In this document: in pieces, positions 14,918 to 22,891 of the stretch | Layout: each line of letters opens with the position of its first letter | Position numbering within the stretch: the stretch's first letter is position 1 | Assembly: GCF_039543825.1 (NCBI RefSeq) | Contig: NZ_BAABKM010000002.1 | Span: 2,698,133 to 2,762,132 of the forward strand | Origin: Nocardioides conyzicola | Lineage (GTDB): Bacteria; Actinomycetota; Actinomycetes; Propionibacteriales; Nocardioidaceae | DNA length: 64,000 nt | Reading direction: 5' to 3' | Program-made: the position numbers and the translations under genes | The notes under the pieces: model-generated | Told to the model about the DNA's origin: nothing | Seen by the model: the letters and a program-made list of their open reading frames with translations, nothing else | Databases searched by the model: none

Positions 14918-17508
14918 CGATCTCCCTCCGACGGCGTCCCCGCGCCGCGCTCGCCGTCCTCGGCGCCCTCGCCGTCATCGCCGGCGGCCTGGCCCTGACG
15001 GCCCCCGCGACGGAGGCCGTACCGACCCCGCTGCCGCGGGCGTCGAGCACCGACGACTCCGTGTCCACCACCAAGACCGTGACCCGGGACTACTACCCGT
15101 CGACGTCGAGCACCGAGCCGGTGACGTCGAGCAACAAGGTGACCGTCAAGGTCGACCGCCACACCGACCTGCAGTCCCGCGAGCGGTTGGCCGTGAGCTG
15201 GTCCGGCGCACACCCGACCGGGGGCCGCGCCGGCAACCCGTACGGCGAGAAGGGCATCGACCAGGAGTACCCGGTCGCGATCTTCGAGTGCCGCGGCGTC
15301 GACGACCCCGACGCCCCCGCGGCGGACCGGATCTCGCCGGACACCTGCTGGACCAACACCATCCAGGAGCGCAGCCAGAGCGACGACGCCGACCGGTCGA
15401 TCTGGCGTGACGACCGGTACGCCGACCCGGCCGACACCGGCCAGGTCTCGGGCGTCGACGAAGACGACCTGCCGGACAGCTGCCCGACCCGCCAGGACAG
15501 CACGGCGTACCACTACACGCCGTTCCGGGCCGCCAACGGCACCTTCTACGCCGCCTGCGACGCCGAGCACCTGCCGCCCGAGGCGGCGGTCGGCTCGGTG
15601 GACCCGCCCAACGAGGTCTTCGCCTACACCGGCGTCGACGGCAAGGGCACCGCGCAGTTCGAGGTCCGCACGAAGTCCGAGAACGAGTCGCTCGGTTGCT
15701 CCGACAAGGTCGCCTGCACCCTCGTGGTCGTCCCGATCATGGGACTGAGCTGCGTCGACGCCACCGCGTCGTGCAACAAGACCGGTGCCTACCCGCCGGG
15801 CTCGCGCAACGACGGCACGACGGGTGCCCAGCAGGCGGTGTCGGGCTCGCTGTGGTGGTCGGCCTCCAACTGGCGCAACCGGATCAGCATCCCGCTGGAC
15901 TTCGCGCTCCCGCCCAACACCTGCACGCTCCTCGGACAGGGTGCTCCCGTGCCGTTCTACGGCTCCGAGCTGCTCAGCCAGGCCGCGCTGCAGTGGTCGC
16001 CGGCCTACTGCCTCAACAAGTCGCGCTTCAACTGGCAGAGCAACGCCATGCCCGACGAGGCCGCGTTCGGCCTGATGACCGCCGGCACGGCCGCGGCGGC
16101 CGAGGTGACCGAGCGCCAGGACGCTGACACCGGCGTCGGGTACGCGCCGACCGCGGTCTCCGGCTTCGGCATCGCCTACAGCGTCGATGACCCCTCGACG
16201 GGCCTGCAGTACGGCTCGCTGAAGCTCAACGCCCGCCTGCTGGCCAAGCTGCTCACGGAGTCGTACGGCGGGGACGCGGTCGGCGCCAAGCGGCCCGGTA
16301 TCCAGGACAACCCGTGGGGCCTGCAGACCGACCCCGAGTTCATCAAGCTCAACCCCGACCTCGAGCTGGCCTTCGGCCGGACTCCCTCGGTGGCCGGCGC
16401 GGCACTGCTGGCACTGTCCACGGGGTCGGGCGTGATCGACCAGCTGACGTCCTACATCGCGCACGACGCGGACGCGATGGCCTTCATCGACGGCAAGGCC
16501 GACCCGTGGGGGATGAAGGTCAACCCGGCGTACAAGAAGGTCGCCGTGCCGGTCAGCACCTGGCCGCTGCTGGACACCTGGGTGCCGTCGAACACGGGCT
16601 CGGAGTGCCTCGACCAGAACAAGGCGCCGTACCTGCCGAAGGTCGCGGCTCCCGTCAGCAGCCTGCGGCTGATCGCCCAGGCGATGCTCTTCAACTGGCC
16701 CAACGTGCAGACCTCCTGCGAGAAGGACGTCACCACCGGCCTGTGGAAGCTCGGGCGTATCGGGGTCCAGGAGGTCGGGCAGCGCTTCATGCTGGGCCTG
16801 GTCACCCTGGGTGATGCCGCGCGCTACGGCCTGCCGGTGGCCGCCCTGCAGGCCAAGAAGGGCAGCTACGTCGAGCCCACTGACAAGAGCATGTCCGCCG
16901 CGCTCAAGCTGTCGAAGCAGTCGACGAAGCTCAAGCCGTTCGAGCTCGACCAGGCTGACATCCGCACGAGCCCGATCGCCTACCCCGGCACGATGGTGGT
17001 GTACACGGCGGCCAAGACCTACGGCCTCGACCAGGCGTCCGCCGGGCGCGTCGCGCAGTTCATCCAGGTGTCGTCGACCGAGGGCCAGACCGCAGGGCGT
17101 GGCAACGGCAAGCTGCCGGACGGCTACCTGCCCATCGCGGCCACGGGTGCGACCGCTCCGTTGTACCGATCTGCTCAGGAGGTCCGCACCGCGGTCCTCG
17201 CGCAGAAGAAGCCGAGCACGCCGGCATCGCCGAGCCCGACGGACGGTGCCAGCGCGGGCCCCGGGGGAAGCGGCGGTCCCATCGAGCCTCCGTCCACGCT
17301 GCCGACGGCACCCGTCCCCTCGGCGTCGACCTCCGCTTCGCCGACGGCCCCGCCGACCTCCACCGGCCCGATCACGACCGCCGACACCGCGCGGGTCAGC
17401 TCCTCCATGGGCGGCGGGCTGCTGCCCTTCCTCCTGGTCGGGGCCGTGCTCGCCGGCGTCGTCGCCGTCGTCACCCGGTTGATGCTCGGGCTCAGGGGTG
17501 TGCGATGA
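14914..17508 (+). CDS. Large membrane-anchored surface protein with divergent PstS-like region (cassette B)
   Basis: 864-aa exported protein, paralogue of the 916-aa protein of cassette A with the same layout: N-terminal signal/anchor, a domain with LAVSWSGAHPTGG, EYPVAIFECRG and LVVVPIMGLSC, then SLWWSASNWRNRISIPLDF. A PstS-like core follows (SGFGIAYSVDD, LKLNARLLAKLLTESY, DPWGMKVNP, GQRFMLGLVTL, YPGTMVVY, GQTAGRGNGKLPDG). A Ser/Pro/Thr-rich linker (about 770-825) and a C-terminal helix end it. The shared Cys residues suggest disulfides outside the membrane. No sorting motif precedes the helix. It overlaps pstS upstream and the sortase-fold gene downstream by 4 nt each. Function unknown; structural or co-receptor role inferred from context. 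Confidence 0.82.
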   Translation: MTISLRRRPRAALAVLGALAVIAGGLALTAPATEAVPTPLPRASSTDDSVSTTKTVTRDYYPSTSSTEPVTSSNKVTVKVDRHTDLQSRERLAVSWSGAHPTGGRAGNPYGEKGIDQEYPVAIFECRGVDDPDAPAADRISPDTCWTNTIQERSQSDDADRSIWRDDRYADPADTGQVSGVDEDDLPDSCPTRQDSTAYHYTPFRAANGTFYAACDAEHLPPEAAVGSVDPPNEVFAYTGVDGKGTAQFEVRTKSENESLGCSDKVACTLVVVPIMGLSCVDATASCNKTGAYPPGSRNDGTTGAQQAVSGSLWWSASNWRNRISIPLDFALPPNTCTLLGQGAPVPFYGSELLSQAALQWSPAYCLNKSRFNWQSNAMPDEAAFGLMTAGTAAAAEVTERQDADTGVGYAPTAVSGFGIAYSVDDPSTGLQYGSLKLNARLLAKLLTESYGGDAVGAKRPGIQDNPWGLQTDPEFIKLNPDLELAFGRTPSVAGAALLALSTGSGVIDQLTSYIAHDADAMAFIDGKADPWGMKVNPAYKKVAVPVSTWPLLDTWVPSNTGSECLDQNKAPYLPKVAAPVSSLRLIAQAMLFNWPNVQTSCEKDVTTGLWKLGRIGVQEVGQRFMLGLVTLGDAARYGLPVAALQAKKGSYVEPTDKSMSAALKLSKQSTKLKPFELDQADIRTSPIAYPGTMVVYTAAKTYGLDQASAGRVAQFIQVSSTEGQTAGRGNGKLPDGYLPIAATGATAPLYRSAQEVRTAVLAQKKPSTPASPSPTDGASAGPGGSGGPIEPPSTLPTAPVPSASTSASPTAPPTSTGPITTADTARVSSSMGGGLLPFLLVGAVLAGVVAVVTRLMLGLRGVR

Positions 17509-18494
17509 GCGTGGCCACCGCAGAGTCGGGAGCACCGGCGCCGACCCAGCCGCCCGAGCCGTCGACGCCGGTCTCGCGCCGGGCTCGGCGGCAGCGTCCG
17601 CCTCGCCGGACGCGTCCGACCCGACCGGTCCGGGCCGGGGAGCCGGAGGAGGCGCTGTCGATCCTCTCGTCGGCTCTCACGGTCATCGCCCTCGGGTGCG
17701 CGTGGATGCTGCTGCAGCTGCTCGTCCTCGGCGGGCTGTCCCAGGCCCGCAGCCAGGACCTCCTCTACAACGAGTACCGCCAGCAGGTCGCGGCGGCGAC
17801 CGCACCGACCGGGTCGGTCGACATCGACGGCCACCCGCTCGCCGCGGGCGCGCCGGTCGCGGTGCTCACGATCCCCTCGCTCGGGCTGTCGCAGGTGGTG
17901 GTGTCCGGCACCTCGTCCGGTGACCTCCTCGCCGGACCGGGACACCAGCGCACGACGCCGCTGCCCGGGCAGGCCGGCATCTCCGTGGTCATGGGGCGAG
18001 CCGCGACGTACGGCGCGCCCTTCGGCGACATCGGGTCCCTCCGGGCCGGCGACGAGATCACGGTCCAGAACGCCCAGGGCGTGGTGACCTACCAGGTCGA
18101 GGACGTACGCCGGGCAGGGGACCCGGTGCCGCAGCCCCTCACGGGCAAGCAGTCCCGTCTCATCCTGGTGACCGCCGAGGGCAGTGGCGCACTGTCCGCG
18201 CTGCGCGCCCAGAACGCCCTCTTCGTGGACGCGATCACGACCAAGGCCTTGCCCGCGGGCCCGCTGGCCGGGAGCGCGCTCCCCCTGTCCGAGCAGCCGA
18301 TGGCACGCGACTCCAGCGCGCTGCCGATGCTCGTCCTCCTGCTCGCCGGACTCGCGCTGCTGGTGCTCGTCGTCAGCATCGCGCGCCGGCGGTTCCGGGC
18401 CGCGCTGGTGTGGGTTCTCGCCACTCCCTGCGTGATCGCCCTCGCCTGGGCCACGACCGACCAGGTCATGCGCCTCCTACCGAACTTGATGTGA
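17505..18494 (+). CDS. Sortase-fold membrane protein lacking catalytic His and Cys (cassette B)
   Basis: 329-aa paralogue of 4958-5878. It has an Arg/Pro-rich cytoplasmic N-terminus (1-48), a membrane helix (about 55-75), a sortase-like barrel (about 110-250) and two C-terminal helices. The His position reads MGR (Arg165) just before the conserved TYGAPF, and the TLxTC strand reads LVTAE (Ala224). The Arg-bearing strand reads ALFV. The same two substitutions in both cassettes argue for a conserved non-enzymatic role rather than decay. ATG overlaps the previous stop. Confidence 0.85.
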   Translation: MSVATAESGAPAPTQPPEPSTPVSRRARRQRPPRRTRPTRPVRAGEPEEALSILSSALTVIALGCAWMLLQLLVLGGLSQARSQDLLYNEYRQQVAAATAPTGSVDIDGHPLAAGAPVAVLTIPSLGLSQVVVSGTSSGDLLAGPGHQRTTPLPGQAGISVVMGRAATYGAPFGDIGSLRAGDEITVQNAQGVVTYQVEDVRRAGDPVPQPLTGKQSRLILVTAEGSGALSALRAQNALFVDAITTKALPAGPLAGSALPLSEQPMARDSSALPMLVLLLAGLALLVLVVSIARRRFRAALVWVLATPCVIALAWATTDQVMRLLPNLM

Positions 18495-18537
18495 CAGCCA
18501 CATCGAGACAACAAGATCGAGAGATCGGGAGCAACTG

Positions 18538-20271
18538 ATGTCCGTACGCAAGATCTGCGCTGCACTCGGAGTGACCGCAGTGGTCACCTCCGGGCTTGCG
18601 CTCGCCGCCACGGCCCCGGCCAGCGCGGACCCTGCCAGCACGCCCGCCGCCGACGCCTACGTCGGCGTCGGCTCCGACACGACCCAGTTCGTGATGACCG
18701 ACCTGATCAACGGCGCGACGGTGAACGGCACCCCCGTCGCCGGCTACAACGCGGGTGTCACGAGCGGGAACCCGCTGATGGCCTCGTTCGACGCGTGCAC
18801 CGTCCCGGTGGGCGCGATGTTCCCCTGCACCCCCGGCACCGCCGACTCCAGCACCTTCATCACCCTGCGCGCCGGAACCGCTCCGGTCCAGCGGCCGAAC
18901 GGCTCGGGCGACGGCAAGAAGCGGCTGTACGGCTCCTCGGACAACCCGGACGTGACGTTCGCACGGTCCTCGGGCGGCCTCAACGACGCCGAGGTGACGG
19001 CACAGCTCAAGGCCTACCCGTTCGCCGTCGACACGCTCGTGATGGTGACCGGTCCCCACTCCAACGCTCCGGCCACGCTGACGCCGCAGCAGGTGCTCGG
19101 CATCTACAACGGCACCATCACCAACTGGAGCGCGGTCGGCGGCACCGCCGGCGAGATCAACGCACTCAAGCCCCAGTCCGGCTCGGGCACGCTGTCGTTC
19201 TTCCAGACCCAGCTCAACACGATCAACGGCGGGACGGCCGTGTCGATGCAGGGCAAGGACATCGAGCTCGCCGACACCACGACCCACCAGCCGTGCGCGA
19301 CCGAGTCGAGCACCTGCGTCAAGACCAAGGTGCAGGAGCACGACCCGACGCTGATCACCAACGACCCGAACGCGATCGCCCCGTTCTCCCTCGGTCGCGC
19401 CAACCTGGCCGGCGTCGACTCGGTGAAGGTCGTCAAGGGCTGGAGCGCCCGCCGTGCGCTCTTCAACGTGCTGCGCAGCAAGGACGCCGGCAACTCCGGC
19501 AAGACCGACAACTCCGCCTGGTTCGCCGGCACGCCGGCCATGGACGCCATCTTCGGCAAGAGCGGGTTCCTCTGCTCCGAGGCCGCTCGCCCGCTGATCG
19601 AGAACGCCGGCTTCAAGCAGCTGCTCTCCTTCAACGACGGTGGCTCCTGTGGCGCCCAGGTCTCCACGACCGCGGCTCCGGACCTCTCGGTCTACGACGC
19701 CGACGGTGTGAACCCGATCGTCTCGGCCACGGCCAGCGGCACCAAGTACGGCGCTGCGCACTCGATCGCCGTCACGGTCTCCGGCGCGGGTGGCACCCCG
19801 ACCGGCGACGTGAAGGTCAACCTCGGCAGCTGGACCGGCACCGGCACCCTGTCGGCCGGCAAGGCCACCATCACCGCTCCGGCCACCCTGGCCGCGGGCA
19901 AGTACGACGCGGCCGTCACCTACCTCGGTGACGACAACTTCACCGACGCCTCCACCGACGTCCCGCTCACGGTCGCCAAGGCGAAGTCCGCGGTGACCGA
20001 GGGCTTCGCGGCGAAGATCGCCAAGAAGGCCAAGAAGGTGGCCGGCACCGTCAAGGTGACGATCAGCGGCTCGAAGATCAAGGGCACCGGCCCGGTGACC
20101 GTGAGCCTCGGCAAGAAGATCCTCGCCCGCGGCACGGCCAAGGCCGGTTCGGTCAAGCTGAGCCTCTCGGCGAAGCAGCTCAAGAAGGGCAAGAACAAGC
20201 TCGTGGTCAAGTACGCCGGCAACAGCAACGTGGCGGCGTCCTCCAAGAGCTTCACCATCACCAAGAAGTGA
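18538..20271 (+). CDS. Secreted PstS-like protein fused to two Ig-like repeats (cassette B)
   Basis: 577 aa: signal peptide (cleavage near ASA-D, about residue 31), a PstS-like domain (about 36-375), and two Ig-like repeats (about 380-480 and 482-577). Landmarks are YVGVGSDTTQF, TLTPQQVLGIYNGTITNWS and PQSGSGTLSFF, where the PstS ligand motif has Gln for Arg and Ser for Asp. The last repeat has about 22 Lys and one Glu, so it is very basic. It corresponds to the separate secreted PstS-like (6040) and Ig-repeat (8023) genes of cassette A. It starts 43 nt after the sortase-fold gene, behind a GGGAGCA ribosome-binding site, and is followed by two strong hairpins. Confidence 0.87.
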   Translation: MSVRKICAALGVTAVVTSGLALAATAPASADPASTPAADAYVGVGSDTTQFVMTDLINGATVNGTPVAGYNAGVTSGNPLMASFDACTVPVGAMFPCTPGTADSSTFITLRAGTAPVQRPNGSGDGKKRLYGSSDNPDVTFARSSGGLNDAEVTAQLKAYPFAVDTLVMVTGPHSNAPATLTPQQVLGIYNGTITNWSAVGGTAGEINALKPQSGSGTLSFFQTQLNTINGGTAVSMQGKDIELADTTTHQPCATESSTCVKTKVQEHDPTLITNDPNAIAPFSLGRANLAGVDSVKVVKGWSARRALFNVLRSKDAGNSGKTDNSAWFAGTPAMDAIFGKSGFLCSEAARPLIENAGFKQLLSFNDGGSCGAQVSTTAAPDLSVYDADGVNPIVSATASGTKYGAAHSIAVTVSGAGGTPTGDVKVNLGSWTGTGTLSAGKATITAPATLAAGKYDAAVTYLGDDNFTDASTDVPLTVAKAKSAVTEGFAAKIAKKAKKVAGTVKVTISGSKIKGTGPVTVSLGKKILARGTAKAGSVKLSLSAKQLKKGKNKLVVKYAGNSNVAASSKSFTITKK

Positions 20272-20276
20272 CCGAC

Positions 20277-20350
20277 GGTGGTGGGCCGGACCCTGCGTCC
20301 GGCCCACCACCTCGTCCGGATCGGGGACGCGACCCGTCCCCGACCCGGAC
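20277..20350 (+). terminator. Tandem hairpins between the PstS-Ig gene and pstB
   Basis: First stem: 15 bp, perfect (20277-20291 with 20297-20311), 5-nt loop. Second stem: 15 bp with one mismatch (20314-20328 with 20336-20350), 7-nt loop. They follow the stop by 5 nt and precede the pstB start by 41 nt. There is no T-run. Likely partial termination or protection of the upstream mRNA, so that the secreted protein is made in excess over PstB. Confidence 0.7.
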
Positions 20351-20391
20351 CGGCACCACCACCCCGCACCAGACCAGAGAGACTTGATGTC

Positions 20392-21258
20392 ATGAGCACC
20401 ACCCAGCCCACCGAGGTGATCCCCCGCGTGGACCCGGCGCCCGCTGGTCCGGCTCCGACGACCGCGTCGGGAGAGCCAGCCCGTCTCGCCGAGCTGCGGG
20501 CCCACGAGATCTCCTGCTGGTTCGGCGACCACATGGTGCTCGACCGGGTGTCGCTGACCATGCGCGCCGGCGGCATCACCGCGCTCATCGGCCCCTCGGG
20601 CTGCGGCAAGTCGACGTTCCTGCGCACCCTCAACCGGATGCACGAGCTGGTGCCCTCGGCCAAGCTGGCCGGCGAGGTCCTGCTGGACGGCGAGGACATC
20701 TACGCGCCGGACAAGAAGCTCACCGACGCGCGCCGTCACATCGGCATGGTCTTCCAGAAGCCCAACCCGTTCCCCGCGATGTCGATCCGGGAGAACGTCA
20801 TCGCCGGCCTGAAGCTCACCGGCACCAAGGCGTCCCGTTCCGACAAGGAAGCACTCATCGAGCGCTGCCTGCGCCTGGCGGGTCTGTGGAACGAGGTCAA
20901 GGACCGCCTCGAGGCACCCGGCGGTGGCCTGTCGGGCGGTCAGCAGCAGCGGCTCTGCATCGCCCGCTCGATGGCGATCCAGCCGCGCGTCCTGCTCATG
21001 GACGAGCCCTGCTCGGCCCTGGACCCGACGTCGACGCGGGTCATCGAGGAGACGATGAAGGAGCTGGCACAGGAGGTGACGATCGTGATCGTCACCCACA
21101 ACATGCAGCAGGCCGCACGGGTCTCCGACCAGTGCGCCTTCTTCCTCGCCGCCCACGGCACCCCCGGCGTCATCGTCGAGCACGGGGATACTTCTGCCAT
21201 GTTCCAGAACCCGCAGGACCAGCGCACCAGCGACTACGTCCAGGGCCGCTTCGGCTGA
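20392..21258 (+). CDS. pstB: PstB phosphate ABC transporter ATPase (cassette B)
   Basis: 288-aa ATPase: Walker [10 protein letters not shown] (67-75), [30 protein letters not shown] and VTHNMQQ motifs, all canonical for PstB. The ATG at 20392 was chosen because an AGAGAGA purine tract precedes it and the longer in-frame reading runs through the tandem hairpins. It is highly similar to cassette A PstB (9462). The lytic transglycosylase begins 7 nt after its stop. Confidence 0.95.
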   Translation: MSTTQPTEVIPRVDPAPAGPAPTTASGEPARLAELRAHEISCWFGDHMVLDRVSLTMRAGGITALIGPSGCGKSTFLRTLNRMHELVPSAKLAGEVLLDGEDIYAPDKKLTDARRHIGMVFQKPNPFPAMSIRENVIAGLKLTGTKASRSDKEALIERCLRLAGLWNEVKDRLEAPGGGLSGGQQQRLCIARSMAIQPRVLLMDEPCSALDPTSTRVIEETMKELAQEVTIVIVTHNMQQAARVSDQCAFFLAAHGTPGVIVEHGDTSAMFQNPQDQRTSDYVQGRFG

Positions 21259-21265
21259 TCGGCAG

Positions 21266-22009
21266 ATGTCCCCTCTTCGCATCATCTCGACGCTGGCCAG
21301 CGCCCTGGCGATCGTGGCCGGCCTCGGCTTCGTCCTCTCCCAGACCCTGCTCGCGCCCGCGCCGCTGGTCGTCTCGCAGCAGCAGCCGCAGTACGTCCAG
21401 GCGCCCAGCCCCGACACCAAGCTGGCGAAGCAGCCGGACGCCCCCGCCGCGCCGACGAAGGTCGACCCCGCGTGGGTGACGAAGATGGCGGGCAGGGCCG
21501 GGATCCCGGCGCCCGCCGTACGCGCCTATGCCAACGCGCAGCTCGCCGAGCGGCGCGGCTGCGAGGTCGGCTGGACCACGCTCGCCGGCATCGGCTGGGT
21601 GGAGTCGCAGCACGGCACCATCGGCGGCCGCACGCTCGGCGAGGACGGGCACTCGTCCACGCCGGTGCTCGGCCCGGCGCTCGACGGCAAGGACTTCGCC
21701 GCGATCCGGGCCACCCCGGAGAGCACCGCCTGGCACGGCGACCCGACCTGGGACCACGCCGTCGGCCCGCTGCAGTTCATCCCGTCGACCTGGGAGACCT
21801 GGGGCTCCGACGGTGACGGTGACGGCGTCGCCGACCCCAACGACCTCGACGACGCGGCGTTCGCCGCCGCCCGCTACCTCTGCGCGGACGGTCACGACCT
21901 GACCACCGGCGCCGGCTGGGCCGACGCGGTCTTCGGCTACAACCACGCCCAGTCCTACGTCGACGCGGTCTACGCCGCCGCCTCGGCGTACGCCGACCGG
22001 ACGAGCTAG
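21266..22009 (+). CDS. Secreted/membrane-tethered lytic murein transglycosylase (MltB/SLT_2-like)
   Basis: 247 aa with an N-terminal membrane helix (about 5-27), a Pro/Gln/Ala-rich spacer (to about 70) and a transglycosylase domain (about 72-240). GIGWVESQHGTI contains the probable catalytic Glu; AVGPLQFIPSTWETWG, the DGDGDGVADPNDLDD loop and AAARYLC follow the actinobacterial MltB-like pattern. It would cleave peptidoglycan glycan strands without hydrolysis. It lies 7 nt after pstB and is probably co-transcribed with cassette B, so local wall opening for the surface proteins is possible (inference). The ribosome-binding site is weak (GGCAG). Confidence 0.87.
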   Translation: MSPLRIISTLASALAIVAGLGFVLSQTLLAPAPLVVSQQQPQYVQAPSPDTKLAKQPDAPAAPTKVDPAWVTKMAGRAGIPAPAVRAYANAQLAERRGCEVGWTTLAGIGWVESQHGTIGGRTLGEDGHSSTPVLGPALDGKDFAAIRATPESTAWHGDPTWDHAVGPLQFIPSTWETWGSDGDGDGVADPNDLDDAAFAAARYLCADGHDLTTGAGWADAVFGYNHAQSYVDAVYAAASAYADRTS

Positions 22010-22128
22010 CCGCCTTCGCCCGTACGGCGATTCGCCACCCGGCACGGGCAGCGGTCGACCCGGCTACCTCTCCGCGACCGCCGCGGTCTCCGCACGCGCC
22101 GGCACGCGGCTCCCGGAGCTGAGCGTGA

Positions 22129-22151
22129 TGGCTACCTCCGGGGAGGAGCCA
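22129..22151. terminator. Hairpin between convergent genes
   Basis: TGGCT-A-CCTC / GAGG-AGCCA stem (9 bp with one bulged A, 4-nt loop), 3 nt from the stop of the minus-strand response regulator and 120 nt after the transglycosylase. It could act as a bidirectional terminator. Confidence 0.5.
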
Positions 22152-22153
22152 CC

Positions 22154-22891
22154 TCAGATCGAGTGCAACGAGGACGCGGCCTCGGGCGAGGAGGACGACT
22201 GACCCCCTCGGGTGGTGTCCGTCCTCTTGCTGGGCGGAGACCATCCGTACTCGTGGGCGAGATTGACGGCACCCAGCCACGACGCGACCTGCAGCTTGTG
22301 CAGCGCCGAGTTCACCAGGCCGTGCACGACTCCCGGTGACCGAACCGGGGGTGTCCGGGCGATGTCGTGCACGAGCTCGCCCGCCATCAGCCGGCCGAGC
22401 ACCCACGCCTCGTCAGGGGAGAGCAGGGCGAACCGGGCCTCGAGCTCGCGCTCGCGGCGAGCACGGTCGTCGACCTCGCGCTGCAGCTCGGAGCGCTGGG
22501 TCTCCGTCATCACCGGTTCGCCGGCAGCCAGCCGACTGACGGCGGCGACGACGTCGGAGAGCGGAAGCGTCTTCTGGACCACGCCGATGGCGCCCAGCTC
22601 CAGGCACCTCGCCCACTCGAGGTGGTCGTCGGAGGCGGTCAGCACCGCGACGCGTACTCCTTGTCCGACCAGCTGCTCGAGCAGGTCGAGAGCAGACCGG
22701 CGGTGGGTGAGGTCCAGGTCGAGGACGGCCGCGCTCGGCGCCGCACGGTCCCCGACGACCCAGGGCATCCCGGCCCGGGTCGCCTCGTCCGCCGGCAGCC
22801 AGTCGACGCTGTGGCCCGCCAAGGAAAGAGCGGTGCGCAGCGACTCGGCGAACAACGTGGGGTCGTCGACGATGACGAGGTCAGTGGGCAA
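22154..22891 (-). CDS. NarL/LuxR-type response regulator with divergent output domain
   Basis: 245 aa. Receiver domain (about 4-120): acidic pair DD (9-10), likely phospho-acceptor Asp58 (AAVLDLD), Thr in VLTASDD, Lys in VVQKTLP. A coiled linker (EVDDRARRERELEAR) leads to a C-terminal helix-turn-helix-like stretch that departs from the usual LTxREREVL pattern (LLSPDEAWVLGRLMAGE), so DNA binding is probable but not certain. A polar tail follows. The start codon is TTG at 22891, within the 3' end of the kinase gene (11-nt overlap), with AGGAAG upstream. It forms a two-component pair with the kinase. Confidence 0.85.
   Translation of the reverse strand: MPTDLVIVDDPTLFAESLRTALSLAGHSVDWLPADEATRAGMPWVVGDRAAPSAAVLDLDLTHRRSALDLLEQLVGQGVRVAVLTASDDHLEWARCLELGAIGVVQKTLPLSDVVAAVSRLAAGEPVMTETQRSELQREVDDRARRERELEARFALLSPDEAWVLGRLMAGELVHDIARTPPVRSPGVVHGLVNSALHKLQVASWLGAVNLAHEYGWSPPSKRTDTTRGGQSSSSPEAASSLHSI

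Noticed and set aside
2100..17508. LPxTG or LAxTG sorting signals in the PstS or large surface proteins
   Set aside because: The segments before the C-terminal helices contain no such motif, in line with the inactive sortase-fold proteins.
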